Notes: generated from the letters alone by a model not told the origin. 64,000 nt of DNA from Jejuia sp047345485 (GCF_047345485.1 NZ_JBLFEN010000002.1:372001-436000); one strand, 5' to 3'; counted from the first letter of the stretch, positions 41,743 to 51,999 are shown. Numbers and translations are program-made.

Positions 41743-44217
41743 ATGAAGATTTTAAAATATTTTGTTGTCATTTTTACTTGTATATGTTTTGGAAACACAA
41801 GTAGTGCACAAATACAGGCTACAATAGTTGACGCCCAAAACACGCCGTTAGAATATGCTACCGCTGCACTATTTAACAGTAAAGATAGCACCTTAATAAC
41901 AGGTGTAATATCTAACGAAAATGGTGTGTTTAAAATTGAAGCTATAAAAAAAGGCACCTATTATCTAGAAGCTTCTTTTTTAGGGTATGAAAAAAAACGT
42001 ATAGATAATATTCATGTTACTACTAAAGGGCAAAGTATAAATTTAGGAACTATCCAATTAGCATTAGGTACACAGTTAAATGAAGTTGTAGTGCAAGCAG
42101 AGCGTAGTACGGTTGTGAATAAAATTGATAAACAGATATTTGAAGCCTCAAAGTTTAAAAATGCACAAGGTGGTTCTGGTATCGATGTAATTAAAAATTT
42201 GCCATCAATAAGTATCGATAGCCAGGGCGAGATAAGTGTTCGTGGTAGCTCAGGTTTTGTGGTGTTATTAAATGGAAAACCTATTCAGGGAAATGCAAGT
42301 AATCTAATAGCGCAAATACCTGCAAATGCCATTCAAAAGGTAGAAGTTATTACAGCGCCATCTGCAAAGTACGACCCTGAAGGTAAAGCTGGAATCATTA
42401 ATATTTTAACTACTAAAGGCGCTGTAAACGGCGCTTTTGGGCAGGTAAATATTAAAGCTGGTTTACCTTCTATAGAAACCTATGGTAATGATGTGTCTCA
42501 TAAACGTCACGGTATTGATGCCACATATAACGTTAGAACTGATGCTTGGAATATTTCTTTAGGGGCAAATTACCAAAGAAATGATTTAGGAGGCAGACGT
42601 GAAGGAGATGTATTCACCATTATAAATGATACTAAAACACAATTTCCATCAACTGGAGAACGAAGTTTTGACGAAACTAATTTAAGTGGTCGTTTTACCG
42701 TAGATTTTACACCTAATAAAACCGATAGCTACGCTCTTGGTTTTTTTGCCGGAAAACGCAATAAAGCACGTTTGGCAGATATAGTGTATTTTGACAATCA
42801 TGCGGTAAGGCCTGCAGATAGTGACAATCGTTTATATACATTTCAATACTTTAATCATAATTTAAGAGAGCGTAGAGGCGATTTTGTGCTAGGAAGTTTA
42901 GATTGGACGCATAGTTTTAATAATACTTCAGAATTATCTGCGTCATTTTTATATGAATATACGCTTTTAGGCGGGCCAACGGTAAACCAGAATTTAGGTG
43001 AACCCGATAGAACTATATTATTTCAAGATGAGTTTAATACTAATGACAATCCTTTAAATGGTGTACGTTTTCAGCTCGATTATAAATTAAAACCTTTTAA
43101 TTTTGGTGTTATAGAAACTGGATATCAATTTCGAGATTTAACCCATACAGGCGACTTTATTTATGAAAGACGCACAGATTTTAATGATGATTTTGAATTA
43201 GTACCTGAGTTTTCAAGTGAAGTGGATTTAAAGCGAACTATTCATTCGGGATACGTTCAGCTTTCAGGTAAAACAGGAAAATGGCAGTATGCAGCAGGAT
43301 CTAGACTAGAAGTTATGGATAGATCTTTTAGATTAAAAGACAAAACAAACACTATTGACGAAACCCTTTTTTTCGATTTTGTTAAGTTATATCCTTCAGC
43401 ATCTGTACAATACGAAATTAATGAAACAACATCCATAAAAGCAGCTTATAGTAAACGTGTAGAACGCAATTCAACATTTAAAATGAATCCGTTTGCAGAA
43501 CGTGAACATTCTGAAACGTTAGAACAAGGTGATAAAAATTTAAAACCCGAATTTATAGATTTAGTTGAAATTGGAGTTACTAAAGATTTAAAAAAAGGGA
43601 ATTCTATTTTTGCAACTGGCTATTTTAGGCATGTTGACAATCTAGTAAATCGTGTAAATACAGTATTTAATGACACTATTTTAAATAGAATATATTCTAA
43701 CGTTGGTAACGCAAAAACTATTGGTTTAGAAGTTGGAGCAGAAATTAAACCCACTAAAAAATGGAATAATTTTATTGGTATAAATGTTTATAATTATACC
43801 ATAAACGGTAGTTTTGATAACAGGCCAGTAAATACTGATGCTACCATTTATACTGTTAACTTAAATTCAACTTGGCGCTTTTGGGATAATGCATCCTTAC
43901 AATTTACCTTCAATTACCTATCGGACAGAAATACAGCTCAAGGTGAAGATTCTCGATTTTATGCTCCAAACTTAACATTTCAAAAAGCATTTATGAATGA
44001 TAGGTTAAAGGCGACACTACAATGGCAAAATATAGATTTAGGGTTTTTAAATACCAATGAGCAGCGTATAACTACATTTAGACAAAACGAGTTTTTTACT
44101 ACTACCAACTATATTTACGAAGTAGATATTGTTAGTATCAATCTATCATATACCTTTAAAAAAGGCACTAATACATCAAAATTTATTGATAGTGAGTTTG
44201 GTAAACGAGAGTTTTAA
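41743..44217 (+). CDS. TonB-dependent receptor, outer-membrane beta-barrel family
   Basis: 824 residues from ATG 41743, which puts the signal peptide MKILKYFVVIFTCICFGNTSSA at the start; an in-frame ATG at 41710 would add 11 residues. A CarboxypepD_reg domain (about 23-110) is followed by a plug (GIDVIKNLPSISIDSQGEISVRGSSGFVVLLNG...) and a large barrel ending in ...YTFKKGTNTSKF. Takes up an unknown ligand using TonB energy. It ends 7 bp from the convergent Pit gene with no terminator between. Confidence 0.88.
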   Translation: MKILKYFVVIFTCICFGNTSSAQIQATIVDAQNTPLEYATAALFNSKDSTLITGVISNENGVFKIEAIKKGTYYLEASFLGYEKKRIDNIHVTTKGQSINLGTIQLALGTQLNEVVVQAERSTVVNKIDKQIFEASKFKNAQGGSGIDVIKNLPSISIDSQGEISVRGSSGFVVLLNGKPIQGNASNLIAQIPANAIQKVEVITAPSAKYDPEGKAGIINILTTKGAVNGAFGQVNIKAGLPSIETYGNDVSHKRHGIDATYNVRTDAWNISLGANYQRNDLGGRREGDVFTIINDTKTQFPSTGERSFDETNLSGRFTVDFTPNKTDSYALGFFAGKRNKARLADIVYFDNHAVRPADSDNRLYTFQYFNHNLRERRGDFVLGSLDWTHSFNNTSELSASFLYEYTLLGGPTVNQNLGEPDRTILFQDEFNTNDNPLNGVRFQLDYKLKPFNFGVIETGYQFRDLTHTGDFIYERRTDFNDDFELVPEFSSEVDLKRTIHSGYVQLSGKTGKWQYAAGSRLEVMDRSFRLKDKTNTIDETLFFDFVKLYPSASVQYEINETTSIKAAYSKRVERNSTFKMNPFAEREHSETLEQGDKNLKPEFIDLVEIGVTKDLKKGNSIFATGYFRHVDNLVNRVNTVFNDTILNRIYSNVGNAKTIGLEVGAEIKPTKKWNNFIGINVYNYTINGSFDNRPVNTDATIYTVNLNSTWRFWDNASLQFTFNYLSDRNTAQGEDSRFYAPNLTFQKAFMNDRLKATLQWQNIDLGFLNTNEQRITTFRQNEFFTTTNYIYEVDIVSINLSYTFKKGTNTSKFIDSEFGKREF

Positions 44218-44224
44218 AAAGTAT

Positions 44225-46522
44225 TTATTCTTCTTCAGGTCCTGGTACTTGGGCAGGTATAACCGAAGCATCGTGCGCATTGTGATACTCTTCAAGCAAA
44301 CTCATTGTTGCTTTTAGTAAATCTTTGGTTTCAAGTAATAAACTAAAGTATAGTGTTGTGTTTTTAGGGCTAGATTCTTCAGATCTTGTGCGCTCTACTT
44401 GTTTTTGGATTTTATCAGTTACAACATCAAAAATCTTTTTCTTTTCATTCAGAATAAAACCTATTTGTTCAAAAGAACTAGAATCGAATGCTATTTTAGT
44501 AGTATTGAATAATTGCTCTAAATGTGTATCTAAATCTTTTAATTCTTTTATCTGAGTAAACTTTAATTTTTTATGATTGTTGTTAACATGCTTAAAACTC
44601 GCATTTGAAATATATGTTAAAGACTGTGCCATATCTTGCAAGTAACTTAAAATACTGATGTAAAAATTACTAGCATTAACACTTGGGTCTTCTAAGTTTT
44701 TAATAAAATAATAAATGTTATCACGAAGGTCTTCAATCTCATTAGAAAGCTTCTCAATTTGGTTTTTATTCTTTTTAAGGAGCTTTAAATTATGTGTAGC
44801 TAAACCATTTACAGCACCAGTATATACTTTATTTCCTCTTTTAATTACATTGGCAATGTTTTTAGCACTTTCCATAATTACACCTTGAGTAGAGCTACTT
44901 TCTGCCTTTTCAAGTTTATCTTCCACCTTTTGCTCTTTAGATTGTTTTCTGTGTATTAGATAGTTTTTAAAAAGCACTATTACAGTAAAAATTAAAAGCG
45001 CAATAAGCGCATACGCCCCTCCATAAAATAAAATAAGCGCCATAACAGCTGCTGCAACAAAGGCACTTAAGGCTGTAAAAAACCAACCTCCAATAACGTT
45101 TAACACACCTGCCACTCTATATACAGCACTTTCGCTTCCCCAAGCTCTATCTGCTAAAGATGTACCCATGGCCACCATAAATGTAACATATGTTGTAGAT
45201 AAAGGTAGTTTCATTGATGTTGCTATAGATATTAACACACTAGCAACCATTAAATTAACAGAAGCTCTTACCAAATCAAAAGCTGGTAAATCTTTAGTTT
45301 TTACCGATGGAGGAATTCTGGTATGCTTAAACTGTTTGTCTATATATTGTTTAAGTGGTACTGGCAGTAAATTATTAAAACTTTCGGATGCTCCAATACT
45401 AAAACGCACAATATTTCTTGACAGAAAATTAGGTTGAAAACGCTCATTAACATCATCTTGACGCGATAAATCTACTGATGTTTTCACAACAGCTTTAGCT
45501 TTACTTGAAAACCATAATGTAAGCACCATGATAACACCTGCTGCTAATAAAATATATGTGGGTGTATATATTTTTTGACCTAAGCTTTCCATACTAAATT
45601 CAGAAGCTGAAAGTCCTAAAGTATTTACCGCAGGGTTAGAAAAATCTAAAAAAGCTTGATATGCTCCTGTTGTAGGCCCAATAAAGTTTACCAAATCGTT
45701 ACCAGCAAAGGCTACAGCAAGCGCAAAAGTACCTATTACAATAATTATTTTATAAATATTAGTTTTAAAAAATGAAACAACTATAAAGGACAGTCCTGTT
45801 AATACTAAAAAACTAATACCTAATAATGCAAAATTATTAGTAGCAATTAGTGTTTTAAAATCAGCACTCATAAACGTTGCATTTTTAATACCTTTTATAA
45901 GAATGAAGTATAAGATAGATGTAGTAGCAAAACCACTAAAAATAGCACCGTAAAATTTCGGCTTATTATTAAAATTAAACGAAAGTAATAAACGAGACAC
46001 AAATTGTATTAACGCACCAATGGTAAAGGCTACAAATACTGATAATAAGATACCTAGAATAATCTCGATAGCTTTTTCATTATTAATATAATTCCCCAAA
46101 TCTAGTAGGGTTTGTCCGCTACCATCTGCAGTAATTTTTAAAATAGCAATACATACGGATGCACCCAATAACTCAAAAACAATAGAAACGGTTGTAGATG
46201 TTGGCAAGCCTAGTGTGTTAAAGAAATCTAGTAGTAATATGTCGGTTATCATTACCGCCATAAAAATGATCATAATTTCATCAAACATAAATTCACCAGG
46301 CACAAAAATACCTTTTCTGGCAATTTCCATCATACCACTAGAAGATACGGCACCAAATGCAATACCAATACTTGCAACTATCATTAGTGTTCTAAAAGAG
46401 ACTGCTTTAGAGCCTATGGCCGAATTAAGAAAGTTTACAGCATCATTACTAACACCAACAACCAAATCTGCAATTGCCAAAATAGCTAAAGCAATTAACA
46501 TGTAAGAGTAAAAATTATCCAT
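44225..46522 (-). CDS. Inorganic phosphate transporter, Pit family, with C-terminal PhoU-like region
   Basis: 765 residues. Two PHO4 signature regions: VVGVSNDAVNFLNSAIGSKAVSFRTL at the N-terminus and AFAGNDLVNFIGPTTGAYQAF in the middle. About twelve membrane segments lie before about residue 520. The last about 240 residues are helical and soluble (EKLSNEIEDLRDNIYYFIKNLEDPSVNASNFYISILSYLQDMAQSL), as in PhoU-type regulators. Imports phosphate using an ion gradient. The neighbouring Pho-like boxes fit a phosphate theme. Confidence 0.9.
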   Translation of the reverse strand: MDNFYSYMLIALAILAIADLVVGVSNDAVNFLNSAIGSKAVSFRTLMIVASIGIAFGAVSSSGMMEIARKGIFVPGEFMFDEIMIIFMAVMITDILLLDFFNTLGLPTSTTVSIVFELLGASVCIAILKITADGSGQTLLDLGNYINNEKAIEIILGILLSVFVAFTIGALIQFVSRLLLSFNFNNKPKFYGAIFSGFATTSILYFILIKGIKNATFMSADFKTLIATNNFALLGISFLVLTGLSFIVVSFFKTNIYKIIIVIGTFALAVAFAGNDLVNFIGPTTGAYQAFLDFSNPAVNTLGLSASEFSMESLGQKIYTPTYILLAAGVIMVLTLWFSSKAKAVVKTSVDLSRQDDVNERFQPNFLSRNIVRFSIGASESFNNLLPVPLKQYIDKQFKHTRIPPSVKTKDLPAFDLVRASVNLMVASVLISIATSMKLPLSTTYVTFMVAMGTSLADRAWGSESAVYRVAGVLNVIGGWFFTALSAFVAAAVMALILFYGGAYALIALLIFTVIVLFKNYLIHRKQSKEQKVEDKLEKAESSSTQGVIMESAKNIANVIKRGNKVYTGAVNGLATHNLKLLKKNKNQIEKLSNEIEDLRDNIYYFIKNLEDPSVNASNFYISILSYLQDMAQSLTYISNASFKHVNNNHKKLKFTQIKELKDLDTHLEQLFNTTKIAFDSSSFEQIGFILNEKKKIFDVVTDKIQKQVERTRSEESSPKNTTLYFSLLLETKDLLKATMSLLEEYHNAHDASVIPAQVPGPEEE

Positions 46523-46573
46523 TAAGTAGATGAAAATTATATATAAACAAATGTCTTATTTTAAAACGAACTC

Positions 46574-46591
46574 AATGTTAACGGAATGTTA
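46574..46591 (+). promoter_or_regulatory. Pho-box-like pair (AATGTTA x2, 11-bp period)
   Basis: AATGTTA at 46574-46580 and again at 46585-46591, four bases apart, in the gap between the Pit gene and 46810. A single further AATGTTA is at 46660-46666. Confidence 0.45.
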
Positions 46592-46721
46592 TGTTCTATT
46601 TTAAAATAGTTTAAATAAGTGCTGAAATAGCCATTGTTTAATTAGCCTACTACAACTCCAATGTTAAGAATTCATTTTTTTGTAAAACATAACTAATTTA
46701 AAATCAGTACTTTGCAGGTTT

Positions 46722-46750
46722 AATGTTAATTTAATGTTATATAAATGTTG
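46722..46750 (+). promoter_or_regulatory. Pho-box-like triplet overlapping the -33 region
   Basis: AATGTTA (46722), AATGTTA (46733) and AATGTTG (46744) repeat at exactly 11 bp. The last copy overlaps the TTG -33 box of the promoter for the gene at 46810. An 11-bp direct repeat covering the -35 region is how PhoB-type activators bind, and TGTTA/TTAACA units recall the Bacillus PhoP box. The link to a Pho regulator is inference. Confidence 0.55.
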
Positions 46751-46778
46751 CCTAAAAGTAAAATTAAAACTATATTTG
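46748..46778 (+). promoter_or_regulatory. Promoter (TTG-N20-TATATTTG)
   Basis: TTG 46748-46750 and TATATTTG 46771-46778, spacer 20 bp. Predicted start about 25 bp before ATG 46810. Confidence 0.7.
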
Positions 46779-46809
46779 TAAAGTAATTATTAATTAAAAC
46801 CCCACAGAC

Positions 46810-47130
46810 ATGAAAAAATATATCACAATTTTAGCAGCTTTAATGATAAGCGCAACAGTATTTGCACAAAAAGAAAGAACACTAACATTAAATAAAGAAA
46901 CTAATTTAATAGATGTTGTTTATTATCACGATAATGGTGATGTTAGTCAAACAGGATCATACACTGCAGATGGTAAATTAGAAGGACAATGGTTAAGTTT
47001 TAATAAAGAAGGAGAAAAAACCGTAACTGCTTATTATAAAGATGGAAAAAAAGTAGGAAAATGGATTTATGTAATTGATGGAAAGATAAAAGAAGTGGAT
47101 TATTCTAAGAATATAGTTACTAATATCTAA
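46810..47130 (+). CDS. Small secreted YwqK/MORN-repeat protein
   Basis: 106 residues. Signal peptide MKKYITILAALMISATVFAQ, then about three MORN-like repeats (YYHDNGDVSQTGSY.ADGKLEGQW, FNKEGEKTVTAYYKDGKKVGKWIY). These match the 'YwqK family antitoxin' annotation, but no toxin partner is present. Role unknown. It has a consensus promoter overlapped by Pho-like boxes, so it may be induced by phosphate starvation. Confidence 0.75.
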   Translation: MKKYITILAALMISATVFAQKERTLTLNKETNLIDVVYYHDNGDVSQTGSYTADGKLEGQWLSFNKEGEKTVTAYYKDGKKVGKWIYVIDGKIKEVDYSKNIVTNI

Positions 47131-47139
47131 ACTAAGTTA

Positions 47140-47181
47140 AAAAAAAGACCATCTAAAGTATACTTTAGATGGTCTTTTTTT
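47140..47181. terminator. Perfect 42-bp palindrome, bidirectional terminator
   Basis: Centre at 47160/47161; 21 bases on each side are fully complementary, with an A-run at the left and a T-run at the right. It lies between convergent genes ending at 47130 and 47200, so it should stop transcription from both sides. Confidence 0.9.
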
Positions 47182-47199
47182 ATTTTAAAAATTAATCTT

Positions 47200-49122
47200 T
47201 TAGTTGTTAATCCAAGAAAAATCACTCTCTACTGTTGTAGAAGAAGAGTACGTTGTTGCTTCTGCAGCATTAACGCTATCTACTACTAAATTAGAAGCAG
47301 GAGCATTGTCTCTAAAATCAAATTGTGAACTAAAACCTGATAAGCTAAGACCGTTGATTGTAGCTCCAGAATTGTTTTTTATCTGAATACCAGTACCGCC
47401 TCCTGAAGACACAGCAGTAAAATTTACCAACGTAGGGTTATTATTAACACCGTCTGCTTCAATAGCTGTTGAGAAACCACTTATAGTTAATTTCACGAAT
47501 GTATTTGTTAGGGTACCGTTCCAACCTTCAGTCCAATCTATAGAGTCATCTTCTATATTTTCAGCATAAAAGTTAGTCACACTCACTGTACCTCCATAAA
47601 ATTCAACACCATCATCAGCACCTTCTATTACTGCTACGTTATCAATTGTAGTCATAGAACCAACTGCATATAAAGATAAACCGTTAAATTGAGAATCTGC
47701 ATTAATTTGTGCACCAGTATTTCTAAGTATTAAATAGTCAATATTTCCAGAGTCATCAGCATCGTTGCTACCACCATAAACTAATCCGCCAACTTCTGCT
47801 ATAGCATTAATACCTTCTGTAGTAGTTGCATCTCCACAAATAAGAAGACCACCCCAAGCTTCACCGTCAACAGATCTCATTTCTACTGGGTTATTGGCAG
47901 TACCTTCAATGTTTATGTTACCACCTTTTAATACAGCTATATAATTAGCAGTACCAGATTGAGAAACAATTACAGTTCCGGCTGGTATAGTTAATGTAGC
48001 ATTATTATTTATTAAAACAGGACCACTAACTGAATACTCTATAGAAGCATCTAAAGTTACGTTTCCTGATATGTTTGCTGGTAATACATTTCCAGAAATA
48101 GTGCTGGCAGCAGTTACCCATGCAAATAAACTTGCGTTAGTAGACGATGTTACAAAAACTGCATCGTCTGCAATATCTGCATCAGAACCGTCAATTTGAA
48201 GATTTGATACTGGAGCAGCATCTCTAAAATCGAAAGAAGTCTCGAAACCGGTTAATGATAAGCCGTTTATTGTAGCGCCAGAGTTATTTTTAATTTGTAT
48301 TGCTGTTCCACCAGTAGAAGAAATTGCAGTAAAATTAACTAAAGTTGGGTTATTGTTTACACCATCAGCTTCTATAGCTGTAGAAAAACCAGCAATATTA
48401 TTGATAACATAGGCATTTGTTAATGTACCGTTCCATCCTTCAGTCCAATCTACAGCATCATCTTCATTATTTTCTAAATACATGTTAGTAGCATTAACTG
48501 AACCTCCAAAGAATTCAACACCATCATCAGTTCCGTTGATAATTGCAACGTTAGATATGTTTGTTCCAGAACCAACGGCGTATAGCGTTAAACCGTTGAA
48601 TTGTGAATCTGAATTAATTTGTGCGCCAGCGTCTCTAATAATTAAATAGTCAATGTCTCCAGAATCATCTGCATCATTACTACCACCATAAAGTAAACCA
48701 CCAACTTCTGCTATGGCATTTGTACCTTCGGTTGTAGTAGCATCACCACAAATAACAAGACCACCCCAAGATCCAGCAGTACCATTAGATTGCATGATAA
48801 CAGGGTTGGTAGGAGTTCCTTGAATATCGATACTTCCACCTTTAAGTACCGCTATGTAGTTAGATACTCCAACTTCTGAAGTGATTATAGTTCCAGCAGG
48901 AATAGTTAATGTTGCACCATTTCCAACTAAAAAACTTCCATCAATAGTATAAGATTGTGAAGCATCAAGAGTAACGCTTTCTGTTATTGTACCAGAAGAT
49001 AATACAGTTCCATTTAAAGGACCAGGAGTTGGACCAACTGTATTATCGTCATCATTACTACAGGATGTAAAAAACAATCCAGTTAGAATAGATAAATAAA
49101 ATAGTTTTTTAAGAGTTTTCAT
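47200..49122 (-). CDS. Beta-helix lipoprotein with internal duplication
   Basis: 640 residues. Lipoprotein signal MKTLKKLFYLSILTGLFFTSC (Cys21) with a following Asp-rich linker, which often marks surface export. Two similar halves (about 45-330 and 345-640) share long blocks such as VGGL.YGGSNDADDSG.IDYLI and GFSTAIEADGVNNNPTLVNFTA. The repeating short strands fit a right-handed parallel beta-helix. It follows a TonB receptor gene by 27 bp, so it is likely the surface partner of that receptor. Ligand unknown. Confidence 0.75.
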   Translation of the reverse strand: MKTLKKLFYLSILTGLFFTSCSNDDDNTVGPTPGPLNGTVLSSGTITESVTLDASQSYTIDGSFLVGNGATLTIPAGTIITSEVGVSNYIAVLKGGSIDIQGTPTNPVIMQSNGTAGSWGGLVICGDATTTEGTNAIAEVGGLLYGGSNDADDSGDIDYLIIRDAGAQINSDSQFNGLTLYAVGSGTNISNVAIINGTDDGVEFFGGSVNATNMYLENNEDDAVDWTEGWNGTLTNAYVINNIAGFSTAIEADGVNNNPTLVNFTAISSTGGTAIQIKNNSGATINGLSLTGFETSFDFRDAAPVSNLQIDGSDADIADDAVFVTSSTNASLFAWVTAASTISGNVLPANISGNVTLDASIEYSVSGPVLINNNATLTIPAGTVIVSQSGTANYIAVLKGGNINIEGTANNPVEMRSVDGEAWGGLLICGDATTTEGINAIAEVGGLVYGGSNDADDSGNIDYLILRNTGAQINADSQFNGLSLYAVGSMTTIDNVAVIEGADDGVEFYGGTVSVTNFYAENIEDDSIDWTEGWNGTLTNTFVKLTISGFSTAIEADGVNNNPTLVNFTAVSSGGGTGIQIKNNSGATINGLSLSGFSSQFDFRDNAPASNLVVDSVNAAEATTYSSSTTVESDFSWINN

Positions 49123-49149
49123 TGTAATTTAAATTTAATTATTTGTTGT

Positions 49150-51999
49150 TTAAAATTTATATCTTATAGATAGAGATGAATTTGTACCTCTATTATAAGT
49201 AAGTATTGTGTCTTTGGAAGGAATTCCTGTTACCGAGCTTTGGTTTCTCTGAAATCTCCTAACCGTTGGGTTAATTAAGTTCTTAGCAGATAAACCTAAG
49301 CTTAAATGTTCGTTTATCTCTTTATTTAAAATAAAGTCTAGAGTTACTACGCCTTGTTCAATAATTTCTCCATTTAAAAACACATCAGGTTGGTTTTGGT
49401 TTCTAGGTGCTCCTAGTGAAAAAATTCTATCAGATGCATAATTACCAGAAAAGGTTATCTCAAAAGGATATTTACCTCCAGAACTATATGTAAGTGCTAA
49501 ATTAGTAATCCAATCTGATGCACCTTCTAAACCTATTTCATCCATACCACCATATCTAAAAGTTTGTATTAGATTACCATTATCATCTCTTATTTCTTTC
49601 AAATCTTGTGTATGGTTGAGGTATGCAACATTACCAGACAGCTTTAGGTTAGGCAAAGAATCGCCTTTTTTTATAAGATATATTCTTCCTTCTATTTCTC
49701 CACCTATAACTCTTGCCTCGTTACCAGTATTGAAATAAGAAAATATATCTTCTCCACCGCGTTGTAAGCCTCTGTTAATTGGGTCTTCAATTCTTTTGTA
49801 AAATGCTGTAACAGATAAAAGTTCGTCATCACTTGGAAAAAACTCAAACTTTAAATCTATATTAAGGTTTTTAGAGGCCTCTACATCTGGATTACCTTGT
49901 GTGACTTGATTTTCTGGTGATACATATTGAAAAGGAGCAATCTCTTTAAATTCGGGTAAAGTTTGACTTAAACTACCTGCCATTCTCAAGGCCATTTTGT
50001 CGTTTATATCATATTTTAAATTAAATGAAGGATAAAGCCTTTCGTAATTTTGAAGTGAATTTCCAATACGCGACTGACCAGTTTGTTGGTTCACAAAGTT
50101 TCCAACATCAAAATTCACATCAATTTCATCATTTTGGTAGCGCAACCCCAATTGAGCAGTAAATTTGTGAAAAACACCAATAAAATCTATAAAACCAGCA
50201 AAAGAGGTTAATTCGCCTTGGTAGGTATCTATTGGTAATTCTTGGAGCCTAAGTGCACCAATATCAAAATTACGTTGTGTAAATATTTCTGATACTTGAT
50301 CTAAACTAGGTATAGTAAATAGACCTCTGGAGGCTTCTGTTACTCCAATAAATTGAGACGTAAAATCACGTTGTTTATTTCTAAAATCTCCACCAAAAGT
50401 AAGCTTGTAAATATCATCTCCATCTTCGCTTTCCTTTAATATAATTTTATCTTGTAGTCTAGCATTTAGCTCTTGATCTGTAATTTCTTGAACAGATTTA
50501 CGCTGCTGTGTTCCTCCTGTAAAACCAAATTGAACTATACCATCTTCATTCTCAGCAGTATTAGCATCATCATTAAGTATATTAAATTCATTTCTTATAC
50601 GATTTGGCTCATTAGCAATTACATAATTGAAACCTGCTCCCCAATCTAACACATTTTTATCAGAAAATCTATGGTTACCAATAAGTTGTGTTATAGATAG
50701 TATTGTATTTTTAATATTTTGGTCTCTAACAAATTGATTACCTCTTGACGGTGGATCTAACTCCTCAAAAACAATTGTAGAACGCTGTCTACCAGCTTCA
50801 TAAGTTTCCTCGACTACTTTGTTCACTAAAAAAGTATTTAACTTTATGCGGTTATCATCGTTTATTTTAAACTGACTGTGAAACATTCCAGTAGTGTTAA
50901 TTGTACGTAACCACCTTCTATTGTCATTGTCTGGAACAGAATCTCTTAAATTACCTTGGTCGTATTCAAAGAATTCGCCTTCTCTATATTCGTGAGAAAC
51001 AGATTGTCCACCGCTTAAATACAGATTTACTTTTTTGCTTTCGCCAAGTTTTCCTCCAACATTAAAACCAAACGAATAATCTAAAGGTAAAGATGTTGTT
51101 CTAGTATCCCAACCCTGCTCTGTAATAGCATTAGAAAGTTCGTCTTGGCTGTAGGCTCTAGAATACACTCCAAGATTTAAATCTTCATTATTTGCAGTTA
51201 CTTTAAAATCATTAAAAATTTCGCCATCACCAACATTACTATTTACGCCACCAGTAAAACTTAAACCAATATCTTTATTTTTAGATACTATTTTTGACTC
51301 AATATTAACATTACCAGAAGCTTGATCTGCCGAATTATTTGGAGAAAATGTTTTACTTATGGATACATTTTGCACAAATCTTGTAGGAAAGAGTGCTAAA
51401 TCGATATTTTTCTTATCAATATTATCCGAAGGAATTGGTAAGCCGTTAAGCGTAGTTGTTAAATATCTATCACCAAGACCTCTAACGTACACTTGACCTG
51501 TACCATCTGATTTTGAAACTCCAGAGATTTTAGATGTTGCTGCCGAGGCGTTAGAAACGCCGAGTCTTGATAATTGTTGAGCACCTATACTTTCTTTAAT
51601 TTCTACTGCTTTTTTTTGTTGTAATAAAAGCGCTGTTTCACTTTCGCGTTGCGCTACAGGAGCTTTAATAATAATTTCATCAAGAGCAGCTGCACTTGCA
51701 CCCATAGGTACATTTACCTCTATAACTTTCCCCGCAACTATTATAACAGGAATTTCTTGTGTTTCGTAACCTACAAAACTATATATAAGTGTATAATTCC
51801 CTGGGTCTAGGTTAGCTATTTCATATAATCCATCAAAATCTGATGTAGTACCCTTGGTTGTTCCTTTTACTAAAATGTTAGCAAAAGCGAGAGGTTCATT
51901 ATTATACTCTTTATCCGTAAGTTTTCCAACTACAGAACCAGTGTTTTGAGAGTAACTAAACACTGTTATTGAGCAAAATAATAGTAATAAATATTTCAT
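49150..51999 (-). CDS. TonB-dependent receptor with CarboxypepD_reg domain
   Basis: 949 residues from ATG 51999 (MKYLLLLFCSITVFSYSQ signal peptide); the frame opens at 52026. A CarboxypepD_reg domain at about 20-105 (TGSVVGKLTDKEYNNEPLAFANILVKGTTKGTTSD) is followed by a plug with VYVRGLGDRYLTTTLNGLPIPSDN and a barrel. The plug motif is that of receptors often annotated for organic solutes or phosphate-limited growth. Operon with the beta-helix lipoprotein. TAACATT boxes precede it on the minus strand. Confidence 0.9.
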   Translation of the reverse strand: MKYLLLLFCSITVFSYSQNTGSVVGKLTDKEYNNEPLAFANILVKGTTKGTTSDFDGLYEIANLDPGNYTLIYSFVGYETQEIPVIIVAGKVIEVNVPMGASAAALDEIIIKAPVAQRESETALLLQQKKAVEIKESIGAQQLSRLGVSNASAATSKISGVSKSDGTGQVYVRGLGDRYLTTTLNGLPIPSDNIDKKNIDLALFPTRFVQNVSISKTFSPNNSADQASGNVNIESKIVSKNKDIGLSFTGGVNSNVGDGEIFNDFKVTANNEDLNLGVYSRAYSQDELSNAITEQGWDTRTTSLPLDYSFGFNVGGKLGESKKVNLYLSGGQSVSHEYREGEFFEYDQGNLRDSVPDNDNRRWLRTINTTGMFHSQFKINDDNRIKLNTFLVNKVVEETYEAGRQRSTIVFEELDPPSRGNQFVRDQNIKNTILSITQLIGNHRFSDKNVLDWGAGFNYVIANEPNRIRNEFNILNDDANTAENEDGIVQFGFTGGTQQRKSVQEITDQELNARLQDKIILKESEDGDDIYKLTFGGDFRNKQRDFTSQFIGVTEASRGLFTIPSLDQVSEIFTQRNFDIGALRLQELPIDTYQGELTSFAGFIDFIGVFHKFTAQLGLRYQNDEIDVNFDVGNFVNQQTGQSRIGNSLQNYERLYPSFNLKYDINDKMALRMAGSLSQTLPEFKEIAPFQYVSPENQVTQGNPDVEASKNLNIDLKFEFFPSDDELLSVTAFYKRIEDPINRGLQRGGEDIFSYFNTGNEARVIGGEIEGRIYLIKKGDSLPNLKLSGNVAYLNHTQDLKEIRDDNGNLIQTFRYGGMDEIGLEGASDWITNLALTYSSGGKYPFEITFSGNYASDRIFSLGAPRNQNQPDVFLNGEIIEQGVVTLDFILNKEINEHLSLGLSAKNLINPTVRRFQRNQSSVTGIPSKDTILTYNRGTNSSLSIRYKF

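Noticed and set aside
46810..47130. A toxin-antitoxin reading of the YwqK-type gene
   Set aside because: The protein has a signal peptide and MORN repeats, and there is no toxin gene beside it; the family name is misleading.
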